Shown: positions 38,986-47,403 of the stretch, in pieces
Layout of the letters: each line of letters begins with the position of its first letter
Numbering within the stretch: the first letter of the stretch is position 1
DNA from: Streptomyces bicolor
GTDB lineage: Bacteria > Actinomycetota > Actinomycetes > Streptomycetales > Streptomycetaceae
Reading direction: 5' to 3'
Assembly: GCF_000719285.1 (NCBI RefSeq)
Contig: NZ_JOFS01000017.1
Location: 124,001-188,000 of the forward strand
DNA: 64,000 nt
The notes under the pieces: generated by a model
Databases searched by the model: none
Seen by the model: only the letters and a program-made list of their open reading frames with translations
Told to the model about the DNA's origin: nothing
Position numbers and translations under genes: made by a program

Positions 38986-39501
38986 TCAGTACAGGACCTC
39001 GCCCATCGGTGAGTCCGCGCCCACGATGTACGCCCGGATCGACGCCAGATACGCGTCGCGGGCGACCCGGCCATCGCCGTCGGTGTCCAGGGCGTCGAAC
39101 GCGGCGGCGGCATTGTCGGGCGGGTTGTTCAGCGCGGTGCGCAGGGTCGTGAACTCCGCTTTGTCCAGGGTGCCGTCGCCGTCCGCGTCGGCGAGATCGA
39201 AGAGGGCGCCGAGGGCGAAGCGGCAGACGTTGTCGAACTTGTCGGCGCCCACCCACGCGTTGTACTCGTCGAAGGTCAGCTTCCCGTCGCCGTCGGGGTC
39301 CATCTCACCCCACGCCTTGACGCCTTCCGCGCGGGCGGCGACGACGAGGGGGTCGTCCTCCCTGCGGCCGGTGGCCGCGACCGTGCGGTCGATCCGGGAG
39401 AGGTAGTCGTGCCTTGTGACGACCTGGTCCCCGTCGGCGTCCATCATCGCGAACACGCGCACGCGTGCGGTCGTCGCGGCGTCGGCGGTCGTACGGCTCA
39501 C
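38986..39501 (-). CDS. EF-hand calcium-binding protein (calerythrin type)
   Basis: 171 residues with four EF-hand loops: DADGDQVVTRHD (21-32), DPDGDGKLTFDE (68-79), DADGDGTLDKAE (105-116) and DTDGDGRVARDA (139-150). Loops 2 and 3 have the ideal Glu at position 12; loop 1 has Asp and loop 4 has Ala, so loop 4 probably binds weakly. Start GTG 39501. There is no signal peptide, so it acts in the cytoplasm as a calcium buffer or sensor, like calerythrin and Streptomyces CabD. Confidence 0.85.
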   Translation of the reverse strand: MSRTTADAATTARVRVFAMMDADGDQVVTRHDYLSRIDRTVAATGRREDDPLVVAARAEGVKAWGEMDPDGDGKLTFDEYNAWVGADKFDNVCRFALGALFDLADADGDGTLDKAEFTTLRTALNNPPDNAAAAFDALDTDGDGRVARDAYLASIRAYIVGADSPMGEVLY

Positions 39502-39730
39502 TCGGGTCTCCTCCAGCTCGGTTCCTGCTCTTCGACGAGGACTCGTCCGGCGCTTCCTACCCGGCGCCCGGCCGGCTCCAAGCGGCCCAGCTGGAGCAGA
39601 CGCGTGCTCGGCGGCGCGCGGCGCACGCGTGCGCCGACGATGCGCTGCGAGGCGCCTGAAACCGCCTGTTCTCCGGGCCGGTTGAGCACTGGTGGCACCA
39701 GTCGCGGTGCGCGGTCTTCAAGGAGGGCAT

Positions 39731-40267
39731 GTGTTCGGTAGGCGCGGTACGGCGGTCACGCTGGGAGTTCTGGCGCTCGTGGTCTCATCGCTGGTGGCGG
39801 CGCCGGCCGGTCAGGCCGGTACGGGCGGACACGAGTCCGTCCTCTGCACGGGCAACGCGAGCAGCCGCTACGACCCCTCGCTCACCCTCCAGCCCCGTAA
39901 GACCCACAACCACGCGGACGTGGCCTACACCTGCACGACCACCCCCGGGCACACCATGGCGGCCACCGGCTCCTTCCACGCCGTCGCGCCGACGGCGTCC
40001 TGCCTCTCACTGGCCGGCGCGCATGGCATCGAAACCGTCCGCTACGCCGACGGCAGCCGGTCGCTGATCGTCATCGACGGCGCCACCACCGCCCGGGTCG
40101 CCGGCGTCCTGGTGGTCCTGCAGTCGGGCCGGGTCCTGGAGGGGCGCGGCAAGGGCCACGTCGTACGGCGGACCGTGACCTCGCTCCCCCGGCAACTGCC
40201 CACGGACTGCCTCACCTCCGGCCTGCGGGGCACCGAGAGCGCGGTTCGGCTGGAGATCCTGCCGTAG
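39731..40267 (+). CDS. Secreted protein of unknown function
   Basis: 178 residues from GTG 39731, preceded by AGGAGGGCAT. Signal peptide: FGRRGTAVTLGVLALVVSSLVAAPAGQA, with an AQA-like cleavage site. The mature part has four Cys (LCTG, YTCTT, SCLSL, DCLTS) that could make two disulfides. No catalytic motif is recognised. Many Streptomyces secrete small Cys-containing proteins of this kind. Confidence 0.7.
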   Translation: MFGRRGTAVTLGVLALVVSSLVAAPAGQAGTGGHESVLCTGNASSRYDPSLTLQPRKTHNHADVAYTCTTTPGHTMAATGSFHAVAPTASCLSLAGAHGIETVRYADGSRSLIVIDGATTARVAGVLVVLQSGRVLEGRGKGHVVRRTVTSLPRQLPTDCLTSGLRGTESAVRLEILP

Positions 40268-40392
40268 GACACAGCCGCCGGGCGCGGCCCGCTCGCAACG
40301 GCCGCGCCCTCGAAAGGGCCAATGCCCGAACAGCCGTACCAGCCCGGCCTACGGTCTCACGCTGTCACCCGAGATCCAGGAAGGGAGCCCCC

Positions 40393-40947
40393 ATGGCAAC
40401 CGCCTCCCGTGCGGCGCTGACCGTCGAGGTCATGGAGATGCTGGCCCGTCTCGACCCCCGGTTGTGGGAGATCGTCGAGCCGCCCGTCCCGCCCCACCCG
40501 ATCCACGACCCGGGCGTCGGCAACGGATTCGGCGTCGGGTTCAGGTCGGCGGCCGGGGACGGCGCGAGCCTGAACCCACAGCCGCTCCCGCCCCGGACCG
40601 CGGTGCTGCCGGCCGTCCGGGACATGTCCGTCGCGGTGGCGGAGGCCACCATCGCCGCCAGCCTGGCGGGAAGGAAGCCCGCCGAGGTCCTGAAGGAGGT
40701 CGGGGACGACATCTGCCCCGACCCGCCGAAACTGCCCTGGCCGAAGAAGTGGCCCGTGCCCGTGCAGCTGCGGCAGCAGGTCGTCGCCGATCCGAAGCGC
40801 GTCTCCCCCGCCATCCAGGCCTCGGCCGCACTGGTCTTCCAGTCCTACGCCCACCGCATCACGGACAAGGCCCTGAGCACGGCCTTCGCGGGCCTCGCCG
40901 ACCGCCTGCTGGAAAGGGCTCTGAAGACCGCCGGCAGCACCTCCTGA
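40393..40947 (+). CDS. Hypothetical protein with LNPQPLPP motif
   Basis: 184 residues from ATG 40393, which follows GGAAGGGAGCC. No signal peptide or membrane helix. The first ~75 residues are Pro-rich and contain GDGASLNPQPLPPRTAVL; the C-terminal half is helical (AVAEATIAASLAGRKPAEVL and onwards). I remember the LNPQPLPP octapeptide from unrelated-looking bacterial hypothetical proteins, and its function is unknown to me. Neighbours give no clear link. Confidence 0.65.
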   Translation: MATASRAALTVEVMEMLARLDPRLWEIVEPPVPPHPIHDPGVGNGFGVGFRSAAGDGASLNPQPLPPRTAVLPAVRDMSVAVAEATIAASLAGRKPAEVLKEVGDDICPDPPKLPWPKKWPVPVQLRQQVVADPKRVSPAIQASAALVFQSYAHRITDKALSTAFAGLADRLLERALKTAGSTS

Positions 40948-40974
40948 GAGGGGCCGGGCACGCCGAGGGTGCGC

Positions 40975-42903
40975 CTACTTCTCGTACAGCCCCTCCACCT
41001 CCGCCGCGAAGTCCCGCAGGACCGCCTCCCGCCGCAGCTTCATCGACGGGGTCAGGTGGCCGTCCATCTCCGTGAAGTCGGTCGGCAGGATGGCGAAGCG
41101 GCGGATGGACTCGGGCCGGGAGACCAGCTTGTTGGCCTCGTCCACGGCGCGCTGCAGGATCGACCTCAACTCGTCGTCGGTCACGAGGAGTTCGGCGGGG
41201 ACCGAGTGCTTGCCGTTCATCCGGCGCCAGTGGGTGACGCCGTCCATGTCGAGGGTGATCAGCGCCGAGACGTACGGCCGCCGGTCACCCACGACCATGC
41301 ACTGCGAGATCAGCGGGTGCGAGCGCAGCCAGTTCTCCAGGGGCGCCGGGGCCACGCTCTTGCCGCCCGCCGTGATCAGCATCTCCTTCTTGCGGCCGGT
41401 GATCGTCAGGTAGCCCTCGTCGTCGAGCTCGCCGATGTCACCGGTCGCGAGCCAGCCGTCGGCCGCCGCGGGGACCACACCGCCCGCCGCCGGGTCCCAG
41501 TAGCCGCGCAGCACCTGCTCGCCGCCGACAAGGATCTCGCCGTCCGCCGCGATCCGGACCCGGGTGCCGGGCAACGGCCAGCCGACGGTGCCCAGACGGG
41601 GCTTCAGGGGCGGTGTCACCGTCGCCGCGCCCGTCGTCTCGGTGAGGCCGTAGCCCTCGTAGATCTCGATGCCCGCGCCGGCGTAGAACGCGGCCAGGCG
41701 GCGGCCGAGCGGTGAGCCGCCGCAGATGGCGTACTTCACGCGGCCGCCCATGGCGTTGCGGATACGGCGGTAGACGAGGGGGTCGTAGAAGGCGCGGGCC
41801 GTCTTGAGTGCCGTGCTCGGGCCCGACCCCGTCCCCGCCGCGCGGGCCTCCGTCGCCTCGCCGTAGCGCTCGGCCACCGACGCCGCGCGGTCGAAGGACG
41901 ACACCCGGCCGCCCGTCTCGGCCTTGGCGCGGGCGGAGTTGAAGACCTTCTCCAGCATGTAGGGGATCGTGAGCAGACAGGTGGGGCGGAAGGCCGCCAG
42001 GTCGGGAAGCAGGTGCTCCGCCTTCAGGCTCGGCGCGTGGCCGAGGCGGACCCGGGCCCGGACGCACGCCACCGCCACCATGCGGCCGAAGACATGTGAC
42101 ATGGGCAGGAAGAGCAGCACCGACGCCTCTTCGCTCGTCCTCGCCTTGAAGATCGGGTAGAGCAGCTCGATCGCGTTGTCCACCTCGGCGAAGAAGTTGC
42201 CGTGTGTCAGCGCGCAGCCCTTGGGGCGGCCCGTCGTGCCCGAGGTGTAGATGAGCGTCGCCAGCGTGTCCGGTGCCAGCATGCCCCGCCGTACGGCCAC
42301 CTCCCCGTCCGGCTGCTGGGCGCCCAGTTCGGCCAGCCGCTCCACGTGCCCCTTCTCCATCACCCACATGTGGCGCAGGTCGGGCACCCGGTCCAGTTCG
42401 GGGCCGAGGGCGGCCGCCTGGCCGGCGGTCTCGGTGACCAGGGCGACCGCGCCGGAGTCCTGGAGGATCCAGCGGGTCTGGAAGACGGAGGAGGTGGGGT
42501 AGACGGGGACCGTCACGAGACCGGCAGCCCAGGCCGCGAAGTCGAGGAGCGTCCACTCGTAACGCGTGCGCGCCATGACCGCGATCCGGTCGCCCGGCAC
42601 GAATCCCTCGGCGATCAGGCCCTTCGCCACCGCCTGCACCTGCTCGGCGAACTGTGCCGCCGCAACCTCCGTCCACTTCCCGTCCTCGCCCTTGCGGCTG
42701 AGGACCACCGCGTCCGGAGCCGCGTGCGCGTTGTCGAAGGGCAGATCCGCGAGCGAGCCGTGGGTCACCGGGGGCGCGAACGGCGGTACGTACGCCTCCC
42801 GTACCGCCCCGTCCAGTCGCCGCGTCTCGGGCTGGACCAGGTTCGGTCCGGGAGCGTCGTCGAAGGCGGCCGAGGGGGCGAAGGAAGGAAGGGGGGTGGA
42901 CAC
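40975..42903 (-). CDS. Long-chain fatty acyl-CoA ligase (FadD15-like)
   Basis: 642 residues. AMP-binding motif LIYTSGTTGRPKGCALTHGN (about 195-215), YGLTETTGAATVTP and WLATGDIGELDDEGYLTITGRKKE are complete, and the C-terminal hinge domain is present. GTG 42903 follows CAGGAGCCGCCC. It activates fatty acids as CoA esters for degradation or lipid synthesis. The 259-bp upstream region carries the element at 43016, similar to that in the thiolase/FabG promoter. Confidence 0.88.
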   Translation of the reverse strand: MSTPLPSFAPSAAFDDAPGPNLVQPETRRLDGAVREAYVPPFAPPVTHGSLADLPFDNAHAAPDAVVLSRKGEDGKWTEVAAAQFAEQVQAVAKGLIAEGFVPGDRIAVMARTRYEWTLLDFAAWAAGLVTVPVYPTSSVFQTRWILQDSGAVALVTETAGQAAALGPELDRVPDLRHMWVMEKGHVERLAELGAQQPDGEVAVRRGMLAPDTLATLIYTSGTTGRPKGCALTHGNFFAEVDNAIELLYPIFKARTSEEASVLLFLPMSHVFGRMVAVACVRARVRLGHAPSLKAEHLLPDLAAFRPTCLLTIPYMLEKVFNSARAKAETGGRVSSFDRAASVAERYGEATEARAAGTGSGPSTALKTARAFYDPLVYRRIRNAMGGRVKYAICGGSPLGRRLAAFYAGAGIEIYEGYGLTETTGAATVTPPLKPRLGTVGWPLPGTRVRIAADGEILVGGEQVLRGYWDPAAGGVVPAAADGWLATGDIGELDDEGYLTITGRKKEMLITAGGKSVAPAPLENWLRSHPLISQCMVVGDRRPYVSALITLDMDGVTHWRRMNGKHSVPAELLVTDDELRSILQRAVDEANKLVSRPESIRRFAILPTDFTEMDGHLTPSMKLRREAVLRDFAAEVEGLYEK

Positions 42904-43015
42904 GGGCGGCTCCTGCGGCGGGCGTGCAGCGACGAAACTGCTTGCTGCATGACGTACGTGCCTCGCGCACCGTGGCGTTCACCTGCGGAGGCCTGCGGAA
43001 AAGGGTTACCGCTGG

Positions 43016-43028
43016 TTAGGCAGGTGAT
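43016..43028. promoter_or_regulatory. Candidate TetR-type operator upstream of the acyl-CoA ligase
   Basis: TTACCGCTGGTTA matches the TTACC-N3-GGTAA element at 44480 except for one base. It is 113 bp before the ligase start. Sharing between two promoters in one locus that also encodes a TetR regulator suggests common control. Confidence 0.45.
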
Positions 43029-43162
43029 CGTACGGGGCCCGCGTGTGGGCGTTGTGCGGGTTCGGCGAGGGTCCGGGGCCGGGTATGTGCAACGTCGGGG
43101 GCTATGTGAGGGGTACTCAGCTTCGTCTCACTCTTTCCTTACCCTTCACCCCGGAGCCGCCG

Positions 43163-44449
43163 TCAGCCTCGCTCCAGCACCGCCGTGACCCCTTGTCCGC
43201 CCGCCGCGCAGACGGAGATCAGCCCGCGGCCTGAACCACCCTTCTGCTCCAGCAACTTGGCCAGCGTCGCCACGATCCGCGCACCGGTCGCCGCGAAGGG
43301 GTGACCGGTGGCCAGGGAGGATCCGTTCACGTTCAGCCGGGCCCGGTCCACGGGGACGAGCCCCCGCTTCTCCCACGCCGCCAGCGTGGCCAGCACCTGG
43401 GACGCGAAGGCCTCGTGGATCTCGACGAAGTCGAAGTCGGGGAAGGCCAGTTCGGCCCGCTCCAGCATGCGGGGGACGGCGTACGCGGGTGCCATCAGGA
43501 GCCCGTCCTCGCCGTCCGCCACATCGCCGCGTACGAAGTCCACGGCCGCCGTCTCGTACGCGGTGAGGTAGGCCAGGGGCTCCAGGCCCCGCGCCTGGGC
43601 CCACTCCTCGCTCGCCAGCAGCACGACCGCCGCCCCGTCCGTGAGCGGCGTCGAATTGCCCGCCGTCATGGTCGGGTCGGGCCGGTCGAGGCCGAACACG
43701 GGCTTGAGCGCGGCGAGTTTCTCCGGCGTCGAGTCGGGGCGCATGTTCTGATCGCGGGTCAGACCACGGAAGGGCACGACCAGGTCCTCGAAGAAGCCGC
43801 GTTCGTACGCCGCCGCCAGCCGCTGGTGACTCGACGCCGCCAACTCGTCCTGCGCCTGACGGGAGACACCCCAGGCTCGGGCGGTGACGGCGGCGTGCTC
43901 ACCCATGGAGAGCCCCGTGCGGGGCTCGGCGTTGCGGGGGATGTCGGGGATCAGGTGGGACGGCCGCACGCGCGTGAGGGCCTTGACCCGATCGCCGAGC
44001 GACTTGGCCCGCCTGGCCTCCAGCAGGATCCGGCGCAGCTCTTCGTTGACGCCGAGGGGCGCGTCGCTGGCCGTGTCCGCGCCGCCCGCGACGGCCGACT
44101 CGATCTGTCCGAGCGCGATCTTGTTGGCGGCGGCGATGACGGCCTGGAGGCCGGTGCCGCAAGCCTGCTGGATGTCGTACGCGGGCGTACGCGCGTCCAG
44201 TTTCGAGCCGAGGACGGTCTCGCGGGCGAGATTGAAGTCGCGGCTGTGCTTGAGTACGGCCCCGGCGACGAACTCGCCGACCGCGCCGGAGCCGGCCAGG
44301 TCGTACCGCTCGACCAGACCGTCGACGACGGCCGTGAGCATGTCCTGGTTGGACGCGGTGGCGTAGGGGCCGTCGGAGCGGGCGAACGGGATGCGGGTGC
44401 CGCCGATGATCGCGACGCGCCGTACCGCAGGGGCCAACAGCGAGCTCAT
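43163..44449 (-). CDS. Acetyl-CoA acetyltransferase/thiolase (FadA-type)
   Basis: 428 residues from ATG 44449 (GTG 44455 is an alternative, with closer ribosome-binding spacing). Catalytic Cys97 in QQACGTGLQAV, His in SSLATGHPFAATGAR and the second Cys in VCAAGGQG are all present. The length and NEELRRILLEARRAKSLG insertion resemble the beta-subunit-like thiolases of fatty-acid oxidation. It is divergent from the two-domain FabG with an 84-bp gap containing two palindromes. Likely role: thiolysis in beta-oxidation. Confidence 0.88.
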   Translation of the reverse strand: MSSLLAPAVRRVAIIGGTRIPFARSDGPYATASNQDMLTAVVDGLVERYDLAGSGAVGEFVAGAVLKHSRDFNLARETVLGSKLDARTPAYDIQQACGTGLQAVIAAANKIALGQIESAVAGGADTASDAPLGVNEELRRILLEARRAKSLGDRVKALTRVRPSHLIPDIPRNAEPRTGLSMGEHAAVTARAWGVSRQAQDELAASSHQRLAAAYERGFFEDLVVPFRGLTRDQNMRPDSTPEKLAALKPVFGLDRPDPTMTAGNSTPLTDGAAVVLLASEEWAQARGLEPLAYLTAYETAAVDFVRGDVADGEDGLLMAPAYAVPRMLERAELAFPDFDFVEIHEAFASQVLATLAAWEKRGLVPVDRARLNVNGSSLATGHPFAATGARIVATLAKLLEQKGGSGRGLISVCAAGGQGVTAVLERG

Positions 44450-44479
44450 CTCCACTCACTCCTCACGTCACCATGGGCT

Positions 44480-44506
44480 TACCTCCGGTAACCTTACTCC
44501 GGAGTC
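44480..44506. promoter_or_regulatory. Double palindrome between thiolase and FabG genes
   Basis: TTACCTCCGGTAA (44480-44492) is a perfect inverted repeat, followed 4 bp later by the perfect 10-bp palindrome ACTCCGGAGT (44497-44506). The pair sits in the centre of the divergent promoter region. The arms resemble those of TetR-family operators, and a TetR gene lies 2 kb away in the same locus. Confidence 0.6.
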
Positions 44507-44533
44507 AGTTCTGGAGCGCACTGGGAGTCCCAC

Positions 44534-45850
44534 ATGGCCGACCGCTATCTGAGCTTCACGGGCACCGCACCCGGCCGCTTCCTCACCCGCCGTCTGGGGT
44601 TGCCCCAACCCGCGCCACTGAAACGCTCGTCGGCGGGGCGGCCCGCGCCGGAGGGCGGCCGGCTGCTGCTGACGGCCGGCAAGTCGGAACTGGACCTGAC
44701 CGGGCCGCGCCTCGACCTGACGGCCTCCTCCGCGCAGGCAGCCTCATCCGAGCAGCCCGGCGCCGTCGTCCTGGACGCCACCGGAGTCCGGGACGTCGAG
44801 ACGCTCGCCGAGGTGCACACGGCGCTCCACCCCGTCGTACGGTCGGTCGCCACGAGCGGCCGGATCGTCGTCCTCGGCGCGCCCCTCGACCCCGCCGACC
44901 ACCACCAGGCCGCCGCCCAGCAGGCACTGGAGGGCTTCACGCGCTCGCTCGGCAAGGAGATCGGGCGCGGCAGGACCGTGAACCTCGTCCGGCTGACGCA
45001 GGCACGCGCCGCCGAGTCGACCCTCCGTTTCCTCCTCTCTCCCAAGTCGGCGTACGTCAGCGGCCAGGTCATCGAGATCGGCGCCGACGACGGGATCACG
45101 GAGCCCGGCGACCCCGACCGCCCCCTCACCGGCCGCACCGCCCTCGTCACCGGTGCCGCGCGCGGCATCGGTGAGGCGGTCGCCGAGACGCTGGCCAGGG
45201 ACGGCGCCCGGGTCGTCGTCCTCGACGTGCCGCAGGCCGAACAGGACGCGCGGCGCGTGGCCGACCGGCTCGGCGGCACCGCCCTCGCGCTCGACATCAC
45301 CGCCCCCGACGCGGGCGAGCGCATCGCGGCCGCGCTGCCCGACGGGCTGGACGTGCTGGTCCACAACGCCGGGATCACCCGTGACCGGCGACTGGTCAAC
45401 ATGACCGCCGAGCGCTGGAGTTCGGTGCTGGACGTCAACCTCGCGAGCGTGCTGCGCACGACGGACGCGCTCCTGGCGAGCAGGACGCTGGGGCGGGGCG
45501 GCCGGATCGTGGCGACGGCGTCGATCGCGGGGCTGGCGGGGAACGCCGGACAGACCAACTACGCCGCGAGCAAGGCCGGCGTCGTCGGCCTGGTCCGCTC
45601 CCTCGCGCCGCGCGCGCTCGCCGAGCACGGGGTGACGGTCAACGCGGTCGCGCCGGGCTTCATCGAGACGAAGATGACCGCCGCGGTTCCCCTCTTCATC
45701 CGGGAGGCGGGGCGGCGGATGAACTCCCTCGCGCAAGGAGGACTGCCGGTCGACGTCGCCGAGACGACCGCCTGGCTGGCGGATCCGGGATCCGGTGCCG
45801 TCAACGGGCAGGTCGTACGCGTATGCGGCCAGAGCCTGCTGGGGGCCTGA
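44534..45850 (+). CDS. Two-domain 3-oxoacyl reductase (high-molecular-weight FabG / FabG4-like)
   Basis: 438 residues. The N-terminal ~200 residues are a degenerate flavodoxin-like Rossmann domain, and the C-terminal part is a complete short-chain dehydrogenase: VTGAARGIGEAVAETLARDG, NAGITRDR, and the catalytic Ser/Tyr/Lys in ASIAGLAGNAGQTNYAASKAG. This layout is that of mycobacterial FabG4, which prefers CoA over ACP substrates. ATG 44534 follows GGGAG. The stop and the next start share TGATG. Confidence 0.85.
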   Translation: MADRYLSFTGTAPGRFLTRRLGLPQPAPLKRSSAGRPAPEGGRLLLTAGKSELDLTGPRLDLTASSAQAASSEQPGAVVLDATGVRDVETLAEVHTALHPVVRSVATSGRIVVLGAPLDPADHHQAAAQQALEGFTRSLGKEIGRGRTVNLVRLTQARAAESTLRFLLSPKSAYVSGQVIEIGADDGITEPGDPDRPLTGRTALVTGAARGIGEAVAETLARDGARVVVLDVPQAEQDARRVADRLGGTALALDITAPDAGERIAAALPDGLDVLVHNAGITRDRRLVNMTAERWSSVLDVNLASVLRTTDALLASRTLGRGGRIVATASIAGLAGNAGQTNYAASKAGVVGLVRSLAPRALAEHGVTVNAVAPGFIETKMTAAVPLFIREAGRRMNSLAQGGLPVDVAETTAWLADPGSGAVNGQVVRVCGQSLLGA

Positions 45851-46689
45851 TGTCCCTCGTCCTCACCAGTGCTCCTTCCCTTCCGCCCCTGCTCGCCCGG
45901 GGCGCCCTGCTGTCACCCTTCAAACGACCGGCGGCGGACGCGGAGTTCCCGCGCACCCGGCTCGTCCTGCCCGGTGTGGGCGTCGACCTCGCGCGACTGG
46001 CGGCGTACGAGCGGGTGTGCGGCTTCGCCACGGGCGACGACGCGCTGCCGATCACCTATCCGCACGTCCTCGGCTTCCCCCTGGCCATGCGGCTGATGAG
46101 CGCGCGGGAGTTCCCACTGCCGCTGCTCGGACTCGTTCACACGTCGATCGAGATCACCCGGCACGCGGCGATGACGGCGACCGGCGAGTACGAACTCACC
46201 GTTCACGTCGACGGGTTGGTGCCGCATCGCCGGGGGACGGAGGCCGTGGTGGTCACCGAGATGCGGGCGCGGGAGGGCGTCGTATGGGAGTCGAGGAGCA
46301 GGTATCTCGCCCGGCACCGCACGAACGCGGTGGACGGGCGCACATCCACGGTGCCCGAGCCGCTCCCTCAGGTCGCCGAATGGCGCATCGCCGGGGACGT
46401 CGGGCGGCGCTACGGCGCCGCCTCCGGCGACCGCAACCCCATCCACCTCCACCCCCTCACCGCCCGGCTGTTCGGCTTCCCGCGCGCCATCGCCCACGGC
46501 ATGTGGACGGTGGCCCGCTGCCTCGCCGCGCACGGCACACCGGAGAAGGTGCTGGTACGGGCGGAGTTCCGAGCGCCGGTCCTGCTGCCGGGGACGGTGA
46601 CCTACGCCGCGGAGGGCGGGCGGTTCGAGCTGCGGGGCGGCGAGGGTCGCGTCCACCTGGCCGGGGAGGTCTATCCACTCACCTCGTGA
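45850..46689 (+). CDS. MaoC-like enoyl-CoA hydratase
   Basis: 279 residues. A double hot-dog fold is suggested by two similar halves; the second has GAASGDRNPIHLHPLTARLFGFPRAIAHGMW, which contains the hydratase-2 catalytic Asp and His. ATG 45850 shares a base with the FabG stop, so the two are translated together. Function would be hydration of enoyl-CoA, complementing FabG, thiolase and ligase. Its 3' end overlaps the convergent TetR gene by 19 bp. Confidence 0.82.
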   Translation: MSLVLTSAPSLPPLLARGALLSPFKRPAADAEFPRTRLVLPGVGVDLARLAAYERVCGFATGDDALPITYPHVLGFPLAMRLMSAREFPLPLLGLVHTSIEITRHAAMTATGEYELTVHVDGLVPHRRGTEAVVVTEMRAREGVVWESRSRYLARHRTNAVDGRTSTVPEPLPQVAEWRIAGDVGRRYGAASGDRNPIHLHPLTARLFGFPRAIAHGMWTVARCLAAHGTPEKVLVRAEFRAPVLLPGTVTYAAEGGRFELRGGEGRVHLAGEVYPLTS

Positions 46690-47333
46690 GTGGTGCCCGG
46701 AGGTGTCCAGGGCCTGCCGCCCATGAGGTTGCCCAGGCCCGACCAGGCGAAGTTCATCAGGGTGGCCGCCGCCTCCGTCTCCGTGACGCCCGGCGTGGCG
46801 TTGGCCCAGTCGGCGAGCGACTCGGCGGCGCCCACCAGGGCCTCGGCGAGACCGGCGACCTCACGCTCGGGAAGGTCGGGGTCCCGATGGGCCTCGCGGG
46901 CCGCGGCGAGGATCAGCTGCGTGACGAACGCGACGATCTCCGCGCGCATCGCGGCGGCCTCGGAGGCGAACGGCTCGCCATGGGTGCGGGCCTGGAGGTG
47001 CAGGACGGACCAGCCGTCCGGGTTCTGGGCGGTGTGCGTGAAGAACGCCCGCAGTCCGTCCCAGAGTTGCCGGTCGGCGGCCGACTCGGGGTGGACGCCC
47101 GCCCGCACGGCCGCGGTGAGGGCGGCCGCCTCGCGTCGGATGCAGGCGGTGAAGAGGTCTTCCTTCGAGTTCAGATACAGGTACACCAACGGCTTGGACA
47201 CGCCCGCGAGTTCGGCTATCTCGTCCATCGACGCGGCCATGTACCCCCGCTGGCCGAAGGTCCGCACGGCGGCGTCGAGCATCTGCTGCTCACGGACGGC
47301 ACGCGGCATCCGCTTGGTCTTCACGGCACCCAT
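46671..47333 (-). CDS. TetR-family regulator
   Basis: 220 residues. Helix-turn-helix: GYMAASMDEIAELAGVSKPLVYLY at about residues 30-53, followed by LNSKEDLFTACI. The C-terminal ligand domain is Ala-rich with several Trp. Convergent with the MaoC-like gene. Because TetR regulators often bind inverted repeats at promoters of neighbouring lipid genes, it is the best candidate for the TTACC-N3-GGTwA sites at 43016 and 44480. Confidence 0.85.
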   Translation of the reverse strand: MGAVKTKRMPRAVREQQMLDAAVRTFGQRGYMAASMDEIAELAGVSKPLVYLYLNSKEDLFTACIRREAAALTAAVRAGVHPESAADRQLWDGLRAFFTHTAQNPDGWSVLHLQARTHGEPFASEAAAMRAEIVAFVTQLILAAAREAHRDPDLPEREVAGLAEALVGAAESLADWANATPGVTETEAAATLMNFAWSGLGNLMGGRPWTPPGTTHEVSG

Positions 47334-47403
47334 GCCGATTAGCGTACGGGCCGGGAGGGCGATCCCACCCGGCCCGCCGCGAACCGCTGCCTGCTCCCCC
47401 GCC

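Noticed and set aside
40975..47333. Polyketide or lipopeptide biosynthetic cluster
   Set aside because: Ligase, thiolase, FabG4 and MaoC genes form a beta-oxidation-like set; there is no synthase or carrier-protein gene.
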